A DNA stretch of 64,000 bases from Pseudogymnoascus destructans. Lineage: Eukaryota > Ascomycota > Leotiomycetes > Thelebolales > Thelebolaceae. This document shows, piece by piece, positions 1-11,261 of the stretch (its first letter is position 1; the number at the start of each line of letters is the position of its first letter). The stretch spans positions 124,001 to 188,000 of the forward strand of contig NW_020167551.1 in NCBI RefSeq assembly GCF_001641265.1, in the 5' to 3' direction. A program made the translations under genes and the position numbers. Under the pieces are notes generated by a model that had not been told where the DNA came from, made no database searches, and saw nothing but the letters and a program-made list of their open reading frames with translations.

Positions 1-2382
1 GGAGTTTAATCTCTCGCACAGCAGTCACTGGGAATCCATCTCTCTCGCCTTCCATGCGGATCTTCTTCAGAGCAACCAACTTCTTTGTGTAGACGTGGAT
101 GGCTTTGAACACTTTGCCGTAGGTCCCAGAACCTACGACAGATTCATTACCCGGTTTCCTGAAGTACACAGAGTCGAATGTCTTAAACTCGTCTGGGAGA
201 ATGGGTTTCGCTTTTAACCGTTTCATGATCTTTTTTACCATCCGAGGTGCAGGTGGTTTTTGGGGTGGAGGTGGCTCGCGATACTCCCGAGTTGCTGGAG
301 GTTCACGGTACTCTCTGGGTGCAGGGGGCTCTCGGAACTCCCTACAAGGTGGAGGTTCTCGGAACTCTCGTGGTTCCCGACCGCGTGGTTCTCGTAGTTC
401 GCGGTGGTCGCGAGGTTCACGAGGTTCCCGCTCACGAGGGCCACGAGAGTCGCGGTAGTCATGCCTCCTTGATGAGGCAGGAGCAGTGGGGATGTGACGC
501 GACGCATTGTGCGCTGGATCTATCTTGGTTGGCCCACGTACGGGTACTTTGTCTAGCTTCTGCGATATTTCGGGCTTCGGTGTAGCTGGAGCAGCTTTTT
601 GGGATGCTTTGAAAGCAAAGCTAAACTTGTTCGCACTTGTTGGTGTGGGCCTATCTGGTGGAGGCATTTCGTCCTCGACATCAGTCTTCTTCGAGGTATC
701 TTCGACCTGTAGGTCCTTGGATGGCCGGAAGAGGTCCTCCTCTTCCACGTCTTCCACTTGTTTCGTCTCCTCGGGCCCCGTGTGAGGAATCGACTCTTGG
801 GAAGGCTGCCCCGTTGGGGATGCGTGCTGAGGAGTTACGTTGCCCGAACTGTTGTTTTGGCCCCGACCAGTGCCTTGCTGGCTGGCATTCCAGTGTAGAT
901 TCTGGAAGTGTCCGCCACGACCTCTAAAACCACCTCGGAATCCGCCTCGAGGACCGCCACGGTAGTTCTGTTGTGGTGGCGGCTGATGCTGCATACCCGG
1001 TCCAGGATACTGTGGCGAGTGGTTTTGTGGAGGATAGTATTTGCCTTGTGGCGGCCCTTGAGGGGGTTGAGGGTAGCCTTGATTGTAGTTTGGAGGATAT
1101 TGTCTGTGATGATTTATCAGTGATGCTTAATAATAATTGTCGAATAAAAGTGGACCTACTGTTGTGGAGAATACTGATGTCCTTGAGGAGGACCCCATCC
1201 TCCTCCTCTACCAGCCGGCGGATAGGGTGATTGTTGCGGGGATCCGTGATAAGATGAATTAGGAGAAATGTGCTGTGGCGACTGCGAATACTGATTTGTA
1301 GGACCTTGATTGTACTGAGGTTTCAACGGGAAAGCCGCTTGCATCTGGTTTGGATGATGGTAGCCTGGTCCATACGCATATCCACCACGCCCATTCATCT
1401 TTGTATCTTCGACGTCGATGCTATTGGCCCCAGACGCAGTTTGTTGGTCTGGACGGTATTTGTCGCGGGTCGGCCTACCATGCCTTGAAAGGCTGGAGGA
1501 TGTCGTCCCCGATTCCCAGCGACCCCTCGAAGGCCTGGGGGACGTCGAGCCCGATGATTTCTGTCTGTCTGGTCTTGGTGACCTGTTATCGCGAGATCTC
1601 GAGCGATGTCTCCGAGAATTTTGATCGGATGACTTTGGGTGTTGGGACCGGTGACGGTGGCGTCGCTCGCGATGAGTGCTATCACGATCACTGACACTTC
1701 GATTACGGCCGTCGGCGGGCTCTCTTGGAGGACTGAGTGGTCCGTGAGTAGGCAGCGTCTCTCTGCGTGGAGATCTGGATCGCTCCTCCCTTTCTGGTGC
1801 AGCGGACTTGCCCTTATCTTTCTCAGGCGTTTGGATGGATGAACGCCTGTCGCGAGGCCAGTTTACTCGACTCGGAGATGTCTCGTGGCGAGAGCTTTCA
1901 ATGCGTGACACCGATTTGGATGTCGAATGACGTCTTTCGCGACTTCGACTCTCTCTTCGACGTTTTCGATGGCCTCTTTCCCTCGATGGACTGCGGCTCG
2001 AACCGCGCTTCCCAACTGACGAGCCTTGGTGACCTTCCCTCCTTGATTTTCCTGACCCTTGAGAATCTAGTAACTCACGACCTTTATTGCGTTCCCGAAT
2101 ATCCTCCTGCTTAGCTCTTGAGGTTGGTCGCCGGCGGTCCCTGTCTCTGCTTTGGTCTCTGCTCCTGGGTCTACGCTCGGAGCCAGAGCTAGCTTCCTTT
2201 GCCTTCTCGCGGTCCCTCCCCCTCTCCCTTTCGATATCGCGTCTCCGGCCGGTGGGTGATGGCGATCTGCGTGGGCGTGTCACTCCTCGATCAACTCGAT
2301 CTCTGCGGTCGTCACCGTGGCTCCAGCTGTTTTTCATTGCAACATCTCGTGTGGTGAAATGTGGACTAGGCATCTCTGTCAT
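1..2382 (-). CDS. ctk1: Ctk1/CDK12-like CTD kinase, N-terminal part (truncated by window edge)
   Basis: Catalytic subunit of the CTD kinase that phosphorylates the RNA polymerase II tail in the nucleus, judged by family. The start is at 2382. Exon 1 is 1160-2382, a 56-nt intron spans 1104-1159 (GTAGGT...CACAG), and exon 2 runs from 1103 past position 1, giving 775 residues in the window. Residues 1-400 are Arg/Ser/Asp-rich (SR-like). They are followed by a Gln/Pro/Tyr/Gly-rich stretch, a Gly-Arg patch, an acidic segment, and then repeated REPP/REYREPP motifs just before the kinase. The kinase begins near residue 705, with a glycine loop (VGSGTYGKVFKA), an ALKKIRMEGERDGFPVTAVR segment holding the ATP-binding Lys, and the PITAIRE-like helix. 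The Met-Glu-Gly-Glu-Arg-Asp-Gly run is typical of Ctk1/CDK12 and less so of Bur1. The catalytic loop, T-loop and C-lobe lie outside the window. Confidence 0.85.
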
Positions 2383-4618
2383 GTCAATGGGTTTTACCTA
2401 AGATCGGGCGCGACGACGCGGCTCTGCGTTAGCCGAGTTCTGCTAGATTCGCCCTGGGCTGCTTCGGCGTGCGATAAGTGTCGAGATGACAACCTTGAAA
2501 GTTGAAGTTGCCCCAGCGAAATAAAATAGAGAAAGATAGATATGTTGTCGAGAATGAATCCTCCAGCGAGTCAGACTTACTGTAGTCTAGCCGTCGAAAA
2601 GTTGTGTAAGCTTGCGAATTGTTGAGTTGTGTCCAGCACCAAAATTCTGGTCGAGAGTTGCTGCTTTAGCGATGCTGCAAGCCAGAGCCTTAATCCTCAG
2701 CCCCAGTCCGTCGGTATGAGTAGTACAAGTCACGAAGCATTTAACTAATCTACAAGTTTACGGCCATCAATCTCCAAGTCATGCAGACGTGATCTGTGAA
2801 TCCACGAGCTCACTATTTCCCCAAGACCCCTGGACTCGCTGAGCAGTTCTACAACCACCATGGACGACTTGGAATCGGTGAGAAGCTGTAGCTGTGTAGC
2901 TGGGCCGTTTGTCCAAGGCGATTCTTGAATGTCCAACACTGCACGGTATATTGTCATGCGTGGATTCCTTGTAGCAGACACTGCCTCAAAGAGGTACACC
3001 AATTCTCGTGGAAGCGACGATATGGCGTGATAGATGGGGAGACTCCGCCGAGACGATGGCCGGATACCGAAACTGCTAGACAGCGGGTGCTCATTCAGCG
3101 ACCGGCTGGTCTGAGTGCCGCGATGGTAATTATTACCAGTGAGCCGCACATAGGCGGTCGCTCAAGTCGTAGGACATGAACGGTTAGATCGATATAAAGG
3201 ACCCCCAATCCAACCAAGAAGCTCGTCCAGCATGCCATTCCTCCAGTATCCTGCCATATGAGACCGTCATGCCCTCCAGCTGATGTTCCATGTGGAACCC
3301 AAGATATCCATCAGAAGCAGCGTGGTTAGTGACTATAAACCCATCCGACAGATGCCAAACCACAGGCTATCATGTCAGACCAACAACTAGGCCACCGTGC
3401 CATTCAACCTCTCAACCTTGATGTGTCCTCTTAATAAACCTCTTTGAGCGCCGTGGTATGCGAGCCTTATTGCTGTTGTGAATATCCGCGCTGCCGCCGA
3501 GGGTAAGTTGCGACGAGTCGGGATTGACGGGTGAGATCGCTGGCTGTGTTCGTGCCAGTCTAGGGAAGTTCGTGTTTAAGGTAGGTAGGCAAGGCCTGCT
3601 TGTTCTGAGGTCAATGGCATATAAACCAAATCATATCTGCATTTGTTTGTCGCATTCCTCATTCTGAGGTGGTTGTGTCCTCCTTCACCGACCCGGACGC
3701 AGATCCGAACACCTCCATCATCGCAGCCCGACGATGCAGCGACAGCATATTCATTATCGATAGTTCTTCGTCTTCCGATAAAGAGATTATAATGTGTAAA
3801 GCCGGCTCATTCTGATGTTAGCACCTCAATCATCATAGTCAGACTATGCTGATTGTTGTTTATGAATTGATCACGGTGTCGTTCGGAGACGGACGACAGA
3901 CTGTAGCGTTCGCTTAGTCGCTACGTATGCCAACGCTGACCAAACACGTCATTATCCTCTTTGTGACAGATTCGACAAGGATTTTTTATATGAGTGAAGT
4001 TATGGGTCCTTGGAATTTTATCATATTGTAGTGATATTAGAGGTTTGAGAAGGGTCTATACCCCTGTCAGGAGAAGCAAAGTAAGATGTGTCCAATCCTT
4101 TCTATGACCCATGTTGAAGCCCTGATACCGAAACTGTGTCAGCCAGTTTCGTGATCCTCCGGATACTGGATCTTCCGATCCTAAAAGCTTCGACTCGGAA
4201 GCTCTAGGGAACGGACCGAAACCAGAAGGGTTTTAGGATCCGAGCCACGAATAGGCACAGGAATAGAGCCCGTAGGCCGTAACAGTATATATAGTAGTTA
4301 GAATAGCTTTAATTAGAAGAACATGCATTACAAAATTATCACTTTTGGGCCCTACTGCTTTATGACTGTATTTTCGGTTTATATTCTCTACCTACTGCCA
4401 CGGATCCTACGGGTATTGTTCAACAACCCATAAAAGTTTTATATAATAAAGCTAGTTCCTGGTGTTAGAGTACAGGGCGTAGAATGGTGGCGAACCCATA
4501 GAGTAAAATAAATCCTTTCGTTGTTAGGAGTCCTAACTTGGGATGGGTGTAGGTAAAGGTTTTGAGTCTCGAGTATATATAACATCTTATACCGTTCTCA
4601 CTTATTTTTTTCTTTCTA
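2383..4618. other. Gene-free stretch, possible repeat remnants
   Basis: I see no convincing gene here. A minus-strand open frame at 2745-3149 (about 134 codons) has no ATG and is preceded in frame by a TGA. It might be a decayed exon but matches no family I recognise. From about 3950 to 4610 the DNA becomes AT-rich. It contains inverted copies of a TTTTAGGATC-type motif near 4180 and 4230, which looks like old mobile-element sequence, but I could not define ends. Confidence 0.4.
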
Positions 4619-5454
4619 CATATGCTCCGGCCCTCCCACCAAGTAGGCCAGTTGGCTAATGGGCCGGCCCTGCCACTAAGTTTCCACTTTGCAAATGGGC
4701 CGGCCCGTGTAGCTAAGTGGCCGGCCCAACTATAAAGTAGTATAATAGAATAGTAAATAGATTAATTGCTCTATACTACAATTCCAGCAGTGTCTGCCCG
4801 TGCTCGTTTCTAAGGAGGCCTCTTAACTAAAGCCATTTCTGTACGAGTAGCTAGACTTGATAAATTGCCACAGTTATAGTCGTCATTATGGCAGTGTACG
4901 CTACACTCCTTTGCTTCCTTATAACAACGGCACCTCTTTGTACTACATTGACCCTTACATTGGCATGATACTCCAACCCGTATTATTAATGAGCTCAAAG
5001 TCAAATTACGCACGGTGTTTGAGGTTCATAGACTCTTGGTCTGTTGGTTTGAATGCTGTTAGATTCCGCAGTATTGTACGTATATCGTCCCATTTGTTAT
5101 ATGATGTAATGATGTACGGTTACGCTCGCGCTACATCCACCGAGCCAAAAAGACTACAGTATTCCGGCTCGCCCGGAATACGCGTAACACGCTTTATATA
5201 CCACATGTACCATAACGGCAGCACCCGTTACATATGAGAGTTGCTCTCGATTGGAGTAAGTAGGGCTGCTTATATAGGCTTCGAAAGCAGTGCGTACGTC
5301 GTTTGGAAACGGGTTAATCGAAGCAATAGTAGCCATAATTATAGTTGTAGAATATAGGAAGATTTGAATTTTCCACCATACTATCTACACCGCCACTTGG
5401 CTGTTGGGTCGGCCCGTTCGTAAAGTGAAAGCTTGGTGGCAGGACCGGAACATA
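4619..5454. mobile_element. Short TIR DNA-transposon remnant
   Basis: The two ends form an imperfect inverted repeat. ATATGCTCCGGCCCTCCCAC at 4620 matches the reverse complement of 5435-5454, and the match continues through CCACCAAG. The left end also carries further diverged units built around GGGCCGGCCC and CACTAAGT motifs (4625-4735). One of these aligns over more than 40 bases with the reverse complement of the right end at about 5408-5448. ACATAT flanks or overlaps both ends and may be a target duplication. Inside lies a minus-strand fragment of a Cys-rich domain (next entry). The superfamily is not resolved. The element is too short (about 835 bp) to be autonomous. Confidence 0.6.
4810..5013 (-). 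pseudogene. Transposase/integrase C-terminal Cys-cluster fragment
   Basis: The 67-codon minus-strand frame contains CQCKGQCSTKRCRCYKEAKE, followed by CSVHCH and CGNL. This C-x-C-x3-C-x4-C-x-C pattern with a trailing CH/CGN motif is the CXC-like zinc cluster that ends KRAB-A-domain-protein-2-like integrases of DDE elements, as far as I recall the family. No DDE core remains upstream; the frames between 5014 and 5400 are short and unrecognised. It sits inside the TIR element, so it is most simply a leftover of that element's transposase. The parent family is inference. Confidence 0.5.
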
Positions 5455-5510
5455 TACATTATTACCCCCCAAACATTGTGTTAGATATCCCCTGCACACC
5501 AATTTCAAAC

Positions 5511-6050
5511 ATGGCGGCCGTTTCTCAGCAATCAATCAATATCCGCAAGGCAACTTCTGAGGACGTTCCTACAGTCTCCAAACTTGGAGCACATATTTTC
5601 AGCATTACCTTCGGCCACTCCGTTCCAGCAAACGAGCTTCAATCGTTCCTAGAAGATTCCTACAGCATATCAGCAACTGAAAATGACCTCAAAGATCCGA
5701 TGAAGGATATTGTCGTTGCATCAGACCAGGACGGCACGATTCTCGGTTTCGCCCTCTTAACTCGTGGCAGTTCTGAGCCATGCATTTCCCACCTTGAGAG
5801 CACGATAGAGCTCCAAAGGATATATGTTGATCCCGATCACCATGGGAAGGGAGTTGGGAGGTTGCTTGCCAACAAGTTAGAAGATATGGCGAGGGATGAG
5901 GGATTTAAGCATATTTGGCTTGGAGTCTGGGAGGAGAATCACAACGCTCAAGGGGTGTATAAGAAGTTAGGGTATAGGAGGGTGGGCCACCATGACTTTA
6001 CTATTGGGGAGATCGTTCAGACGGATGATATCATGACAAAGGAGCTATAA
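5511..6050 (+). CDS. GNAT-family N-acetyltransferase
   Basis: Single-exon gene for a 179-residue GCN5-related acetyltransferase, which moves acetyl from acetyl-CoA to an amine; the substrate is unknown. The N-terminal strand (INIRKATSEDVPTVSKL) and the acetyl-CoA loop are clear: RIYVDPDHHGKGVGRLLANK fits R/Q-x-x-G-x-G/A. A WLGVWEENHNAQGVYKKLGY segment is typical of motif B. I chose the ATG at 5511 because it directly precedes the domain. An in-frame ATG at 5433 lies inside the terminal repeat of the adjacent transposon remnant and would add residues unlike a GNAT. The element end is only about 57 bp upstream of the start, so the original promoter has probably been displaced or replaced. Confidence 0.85.
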   Translation: MAAVSQQSINIRKATSEDVPTVSKLGAHIFSITFGHSVPANELQSFLEDSYSISATENDLKDPMKDIVVASDQDGTILGFALLTRGSSEPCISHLESTIELQRIYVDPDHHGKGVGRLLANKLEDMARDEGFKHIWLGVWEENHNAQGVYKKLGYRRVGHHDFTIGEIVQTDDIMTKEL

Positions 6051-6409
6051 GGCGGTTTCTAGAATTATTTTGTTAGAGTGCTCGACCATTGCGGCGAAGA
6101 AGGGTGCAGGAGGGTAGATTAGAACGCAGGTCAACTCATTTCGGGGAGGGAGCTGCAATTTATATAACTCAAAACCGGCGGCGCCATGCGGACATTCATT
6201 CAAGTTACATATTTGTTATAAAACAGTTTTCTTTTTTTTATTGCGTTTCTGCCCCTTATAAAAATAACAAAAACCAACGACTGCTCCTCCGGCTATGCTA
6301 CACTAGATGCTTTTCATGGTACTCATCCGACATCGTGAAGTGCTCATACCATCGTCAAGCCTATACAAACCCCCCTATAGCCCCGCATCTCAAATGCCTA
6401 CAATGCTTT
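6051..6409. other. Short intergenic region between convergent genes
   Basis: This 359-bp stretch separates the 3' ends of the GNAT gene (plus) and XRN1 (minus). It should hold both polyadenylation regions; an AT-rich segment lies at 6220-6270. No further gene is seen. Confidence 0.5.
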
Positions 6410-9400
6410 TTACTGCGTCGGTGTCGGAGCAGGGCCTCCGCGTCCCCTATTACCTCCTCGTCCTCTCCCTCCACGTCCCCTGCCACGGGCAGCAGAATCC
6501 AGGCTGGCCGGGGGTGGCATAGAGTTATACGACTGGGGCGCTCCCCCTCTACCTCTCCTCGCACCATCCAATCCACCTCGGCCTCTCGGTACAAAGTGTT
6601 GTCCATTGGTTTGAGTACCAGCCCCGTTAGGTCCGCGAATAGCCATACCAGAGTGAGTAGCAGGGGCATTGTCGAAGCCTAGTCCACCACGGCCTCGTCC
6701 ACGACTGAAGTTATTGCTCTGGCCAGCCGCAGCACCGCGGTATGAGCCGCGAAGAGGTGGCGGTGCGCCAGCCTCGCGATACTGTCCACGGCCGCCGGGT
6801 CCGGTTGGCGCCCCGTAGCCGCCGTTGGCAGTCAGGGGCGGCTGCGAGGTAGGAGCGGGGCGCTTCTCGACTGCAGCCTTGGAGCCAGCGATGACTTGCT
6901 TGTGCGACAAGTTCAGTACCGAGGTGATGGGGACGGTGGAGCCACGGAATGGGTCGCAGCGGCCATCGAGGGTCGTTCCACTGATGAAAGTGTGGTCGAA
7001 GACAATGTCGACTAGAGTTGTGCGCGCGGTGCGGCTGATGCCCACCACAGTTCCACGAGTGGCGATTGGCACACGTCCGGAGTCTTGGACGTAGACGATG
7101 CGGTCACCAAGGCCGAACTTTTGGTTGCCAAGGCGGTGCTCTGCGTCAGCTGGCCTCATGAGCGCGTTCCGCGGAACGCCCTTGAGCTTCTTGCCAACCG
7201 GCCCTGGATTGCTCTGAATCATGGCATCGACTGAAGCCTCGATTGCCTTGACAGTGTCAGAGTCGAGTTGCTGAGCATCGATAGGAACCTTATCAAAGTT
7301 CTTCGATTCAATGGTCTTCAGCCAAGCGGTTATCTCAGCAAACTTCGCCTTAGCAGAATCAGCTGTGTAGAAATCTGCAGCTTCGTACTCATTGCCTTGA
7401 GGCTTGCGTTGGATGCCAGCAATGAACTCAGGGAACCTGATCATATACTGCGAAATTAGATCAACAGCTTTGTCGCTGAACTCCCAACCAGTATCTCCAC
7501 GACGAGAATAGCCCAGAACCTTGAGTTTCTTGCCTTCGAATTTCAGGTTAAGGCCCAGGTTGACTCTCAATCCATTCACATTGACTGTGAAAGAAGAAGT
7601 CAACTTGCTAAGAACCAGCGGGTGAAGCTGTAAGCGCTTCGCCACAGCATATGACGGCATATACGGAGTCGTCCTCTCAGACCTGGCAACGACCTCACGG
7701 CCAACTTCTGGCTCGCGACCTTGCACAGTCGACAGCCAGATCTCAGCCTTGTTTTCGTTGTGTTTAACTATCTCGAGGGGACGCCCGTAGTTAAACTCTC
7801 CGAGGAAGAAGGCTCTGGACCCAATAGGAAATTCTTCCTCGATGGGTAAGGCTGCCTTCTCAATAAAGCGCTGATCTTCGCTGGCCACTTCATCGACCAC
7901 GACTTGTGAGGCATAGTCAGTCTCAACCCCAGCGATATAAGCATATTCCTTGACCGTGGCGCCGGCATCGGTCTTCTTCATGCCCCTCAACATGTCGACG
8001 TGAGTCAGAGACTCAACTGGTCCGATGATGATACCGAGACGTTTGCTATATACATTCTCGATTCTCTCCGCCTTCCTGCGGAAGTCTTCAATTTCGCGAG
8101 GACCGTGAGGAGTAGCAACAACATGAGTCGAGCCATCTGTTGGGAGAGTGTAGTTAAATAGCTCATCGGAAACACGGATGACCTTGGCCTCCTGAAGGAA
8201 TGGGTATCCAACATGCACCTTTTGACCAAGCCTTGCCTTGGCGTTCTCGACCTTTGTCGTTGCCTCAGTATCCGTCAATGTGACAATTGAGCTCTCGTTG
8301 CGGCTGTCTTGTTGGAAGACGTTCACTCCGTGGAAGCCCAGAGCAGCATTGTACGGCAACGTAGCCAAACTAGGGAAGCCTGCCAAGGCATCCTCCCCAA
8401 GTTTAACGTCTCCCATGAGACCAACAAAATATTCTAATCCCTCAATGGTGGGCAGATCAAAAATGTTTTCAACGCAGTGGCAATGGGGGATATCTGGGAA
8501 GATCCCCACTAGCGATGAGGGATAAGTGAAATCCATATCTGGAGCGTGTGTAAACTTCAGCGAAACGCCGAACTCATTACGCGCCTTCTCAGCATCGCTT
8601 AACATATCATTTTTCGGTGCCATGGCCGACAGTAGTCGCTTCTCGTCGATGAAAGGAATCTTCACAACAGCCTCCCACTCCATTTTCTTGCCGTTCATGT
8701 CTAGCTCGAAGTCTCGAGGGTAGAAATCAATAATCGGCGACTTTGGATCCGTCATCAATTCATGGTACACTGTTGGTACAATCTTCTTACTGCGGTCAGG
8801 CAGGACTCCCATCAACTGTTCGTATGGGTGGAACGGCTGGCCAAGCTTGAAGTTGATATCCGCCTTCAGACCCTTGATGACATCTAAAAGCTGGTTAGCA
8901 TTGCAAGTATGGGAGGCATGGAAAACGACACACCTGAAATCATTGGCGAATAATGGTAAGCGTAATACCAAGGCCATGATACGACGCCCTGGTAGTAGTA
9001 ATACAGAACCCACTGCAACCCCTGGACGTAGTTCTCGGCGAGCTTCGTCAGCTCCGTCTCGTTGTCGCGTTTCCATTCGAATTTCCCGTCGTAATACTTA
9101 TCTTTCCACTCCTGGAACTTCTCCTCGTACTTCTTATCCATCTCAGCCTGTGCCTCTTCGGCGCTCACGTCAACGATATTTGCGTTATCGTACTGTTTGA
9201 CAACCCGTAGGATTGCAAGCTGGGACTCTTCATCCTGCTCTTCCTCCTCGTCATCATCTTGCTCCAACTTCGCAGGGAACGAAATTTGCAAGTGGCGGTC
9301 GCCATTCTCATCCTCGACTGTCTTCCAATCTAAGTGAAGGCTATCTGCCAGATCCTCGACAAATTTCCTGTCCTTGGCAGGAAGGCTAGAAGGCAGGTCA

Positions 9401-10695
9401 AGTGGCTCTGGCGATCGATTGTTGACAAAGATCTTAACCAATTTCCAGACATCCTTTTGCGCCGATGTCATCACTACCTTGCCCTTGCGCCTGCTGCCCT
9501 TCTCCATGACATCCACCTTTGCCATTTGCTTGCCCTTGAACCATTTTGCATCCGAGTTCTCAGACTCGAAGAAACGGTACTCCACATGAGAGAGCTCTTC
9601 CAATAAAATCGCTAACCGCGGCATGTTGATAACTCCGCCCTCATTAAGGTATCCGCCAGCCTTTGGTAAAACAGACTTGTAGATCTTAAACATTAGCGCC
9701 AACGCTCCTTCGTTAATATGCAGGTTGGGTAAATTGGGCAAGAAATCGTTTCCAACGAAGAACGCCATCAAAATAAAGTCGTCAATGACCCGTTCCAAGT
9801 CGAATGCGAAGCCCATAATGCCAGGCTCTTTTAATTCCTGGAACTCGATCTCCAAATATTCTCGTACAATGCATAAGTGCATGAGGTAGAAATTTTGGTG
9901 CTCTAGCTCCTTCGACTTCGCCTTGCTCTGTCGCCCAAAAGTAACTTCTTCTCGAAGTAGACAGAAATGAGGGTCGTGACTTAACAGACCCAGCATAATA
10001 AGATCTGCGTCTAAACCGTACAAGCAATGACGGACATTATGATCGTAATCCGGTTGTGCTTTCGACAGGCGAATATACTCCATAATCTTATGCTCTCCCT
10101 CTCCCGGAACTTCATGGCCAGAGAGAACAATCTCTACACCCTGCCAGTCGGTATCTTCCGACACCTTCTTGTTGATGAAGTATTTCAGCTGCTCTGTAAG
10201 CTTAGCCATGAACTCTGTCCCTGGCGTAATGCAGTTGCTGTCGAATGCCTCCTCTTTGGGCATCTCCTTCCCCTCACGAATCGCCTTTTCTCGAGCATTT
10301 TCAACATCGAGAGCTGTGCGGAATCGTCGTGCGCGCTGCTGGTTCATCTTGGCTCTGGGGGCAACCCCATCAATGGCCATGAAGAAGAGCTTGTGTGGCT
10401 TGATCTTCCCAAAAAGATGCTCGATGTAGTTAAATATCGCAATGAACATCTGCTCCTCTGTCATACGGAATGTCGCATCGTCGGAGTCCTTGTGGGTGCA
10501 ATTATGGATAATACCGTTCATATCCAACTAATAGAGCGTTAGTATATGACATAAACATGGTATTGTAGTCCTGCGCGCGGCAGGCAAAGTTCATACATAG
10601 AGATTATCGAATTCTGGAATGCGGTTTTCCGCGATGAGCTGAGAGATAGCTGGGTATCTCTCGCTCATCCAGCGGAAGAACTTTGGAACACCCAT
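6410..10695 (-). CDS. xrn1: 5'-3' exoribonuclease 1 (Xrn1/Kem1)
   Basis: Cytoplasmic 5'-3' exonuclease that degrades decapped mRNA. There are three exons: 10597-10695, 8934-10527 and 6410-8883, giving 1388 residues. Introns are 69 nt (GTATGA...TTAG) and 50 nt (GTGTGT...TTTTAG, branch GCTAAC). Exon 1 encodes the invariant MGVPKFFRWMSERYP start. The catalytic acidic residues are in place: D35 (LDMNG), D86 (AIDGVAPRAK), E176/E178 (PGEGEHK) and D206/D208 (GLDADLIMLG). The usual YYYYQGVVSW tower region follows, then the PAZ/KOW/winged-helix part. The C-terminus (about residue 1220 on) is low complexity with many RGG/RGRG boxes, longer in RGG content than yeast Xrn1. It shares a 566-bp promoter region with HAT2. 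Confidence 0.97.
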
Positions 10696-11261
10696 CGCAG
10701 CGGTCGCTGTATAGCCCTTCTATAAGTGCTGCAATTGTATCAACGTGGCCAGGCGTGTAGTGGTTGTGATCTGAAATCGAATTTGAGCGTAGGCTGTGCT
10801 AAAAGAGGCGATAACAGATGTAAGGACTGTTATATAAACCGATCAAAAGCCTGTAACTCCTAGAGAAACCGAAAAGTCGAATAAAATGACTGCGTATGTG
10901 GAGATATTGCCGGTTGTCTGGAGGAAGCCTATGACTCTGGCATTGATCGTTATGACTCTGGATCTTGACGTTTGAGTTCGTCAGGTTGAGCCCCCTTCAG
11001 GTTAGCCTCGCGATAGGCTGACAATCCTTGGAAGGCCTTTAAGGTTGCCACTACCTAAACCCGCGCCTGGGACCGCCTCATGGACCACTTTAGACGCGCT
11101 TCACCCCAAAAGCGCGTCAACCTTCACCAAAGCTCTTTGTAACAAAGAACCCATTGCAACTACCCCTCTGTGATTCTGGGGACTGCCATACCCTTATCAC
11201 ACTCCACTCTTCATTGCGGTTATTTTATTCTATTTAACCTCAATCGCAGAGAGCGATAATC
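10696..11261. promoter_or_regulatory. Divergent promoter region of XRN1 and HAT2
   Basis: These 566 bp separate the two start codons and must contain both promoters and 5' UTRs. CT-rich stretches precede the HAT2 ATG (about 11200-11250). I see no defined operator or clear TATA box. Confidence 0.5.

Noticed and set aside
2745..3149. 134-codon minus-strand frame as a gene.
   Set aside because: It has no ATG, a TGA lies just upstream in frame, no splice acceptor convincingly extends it, and no family is recognised.
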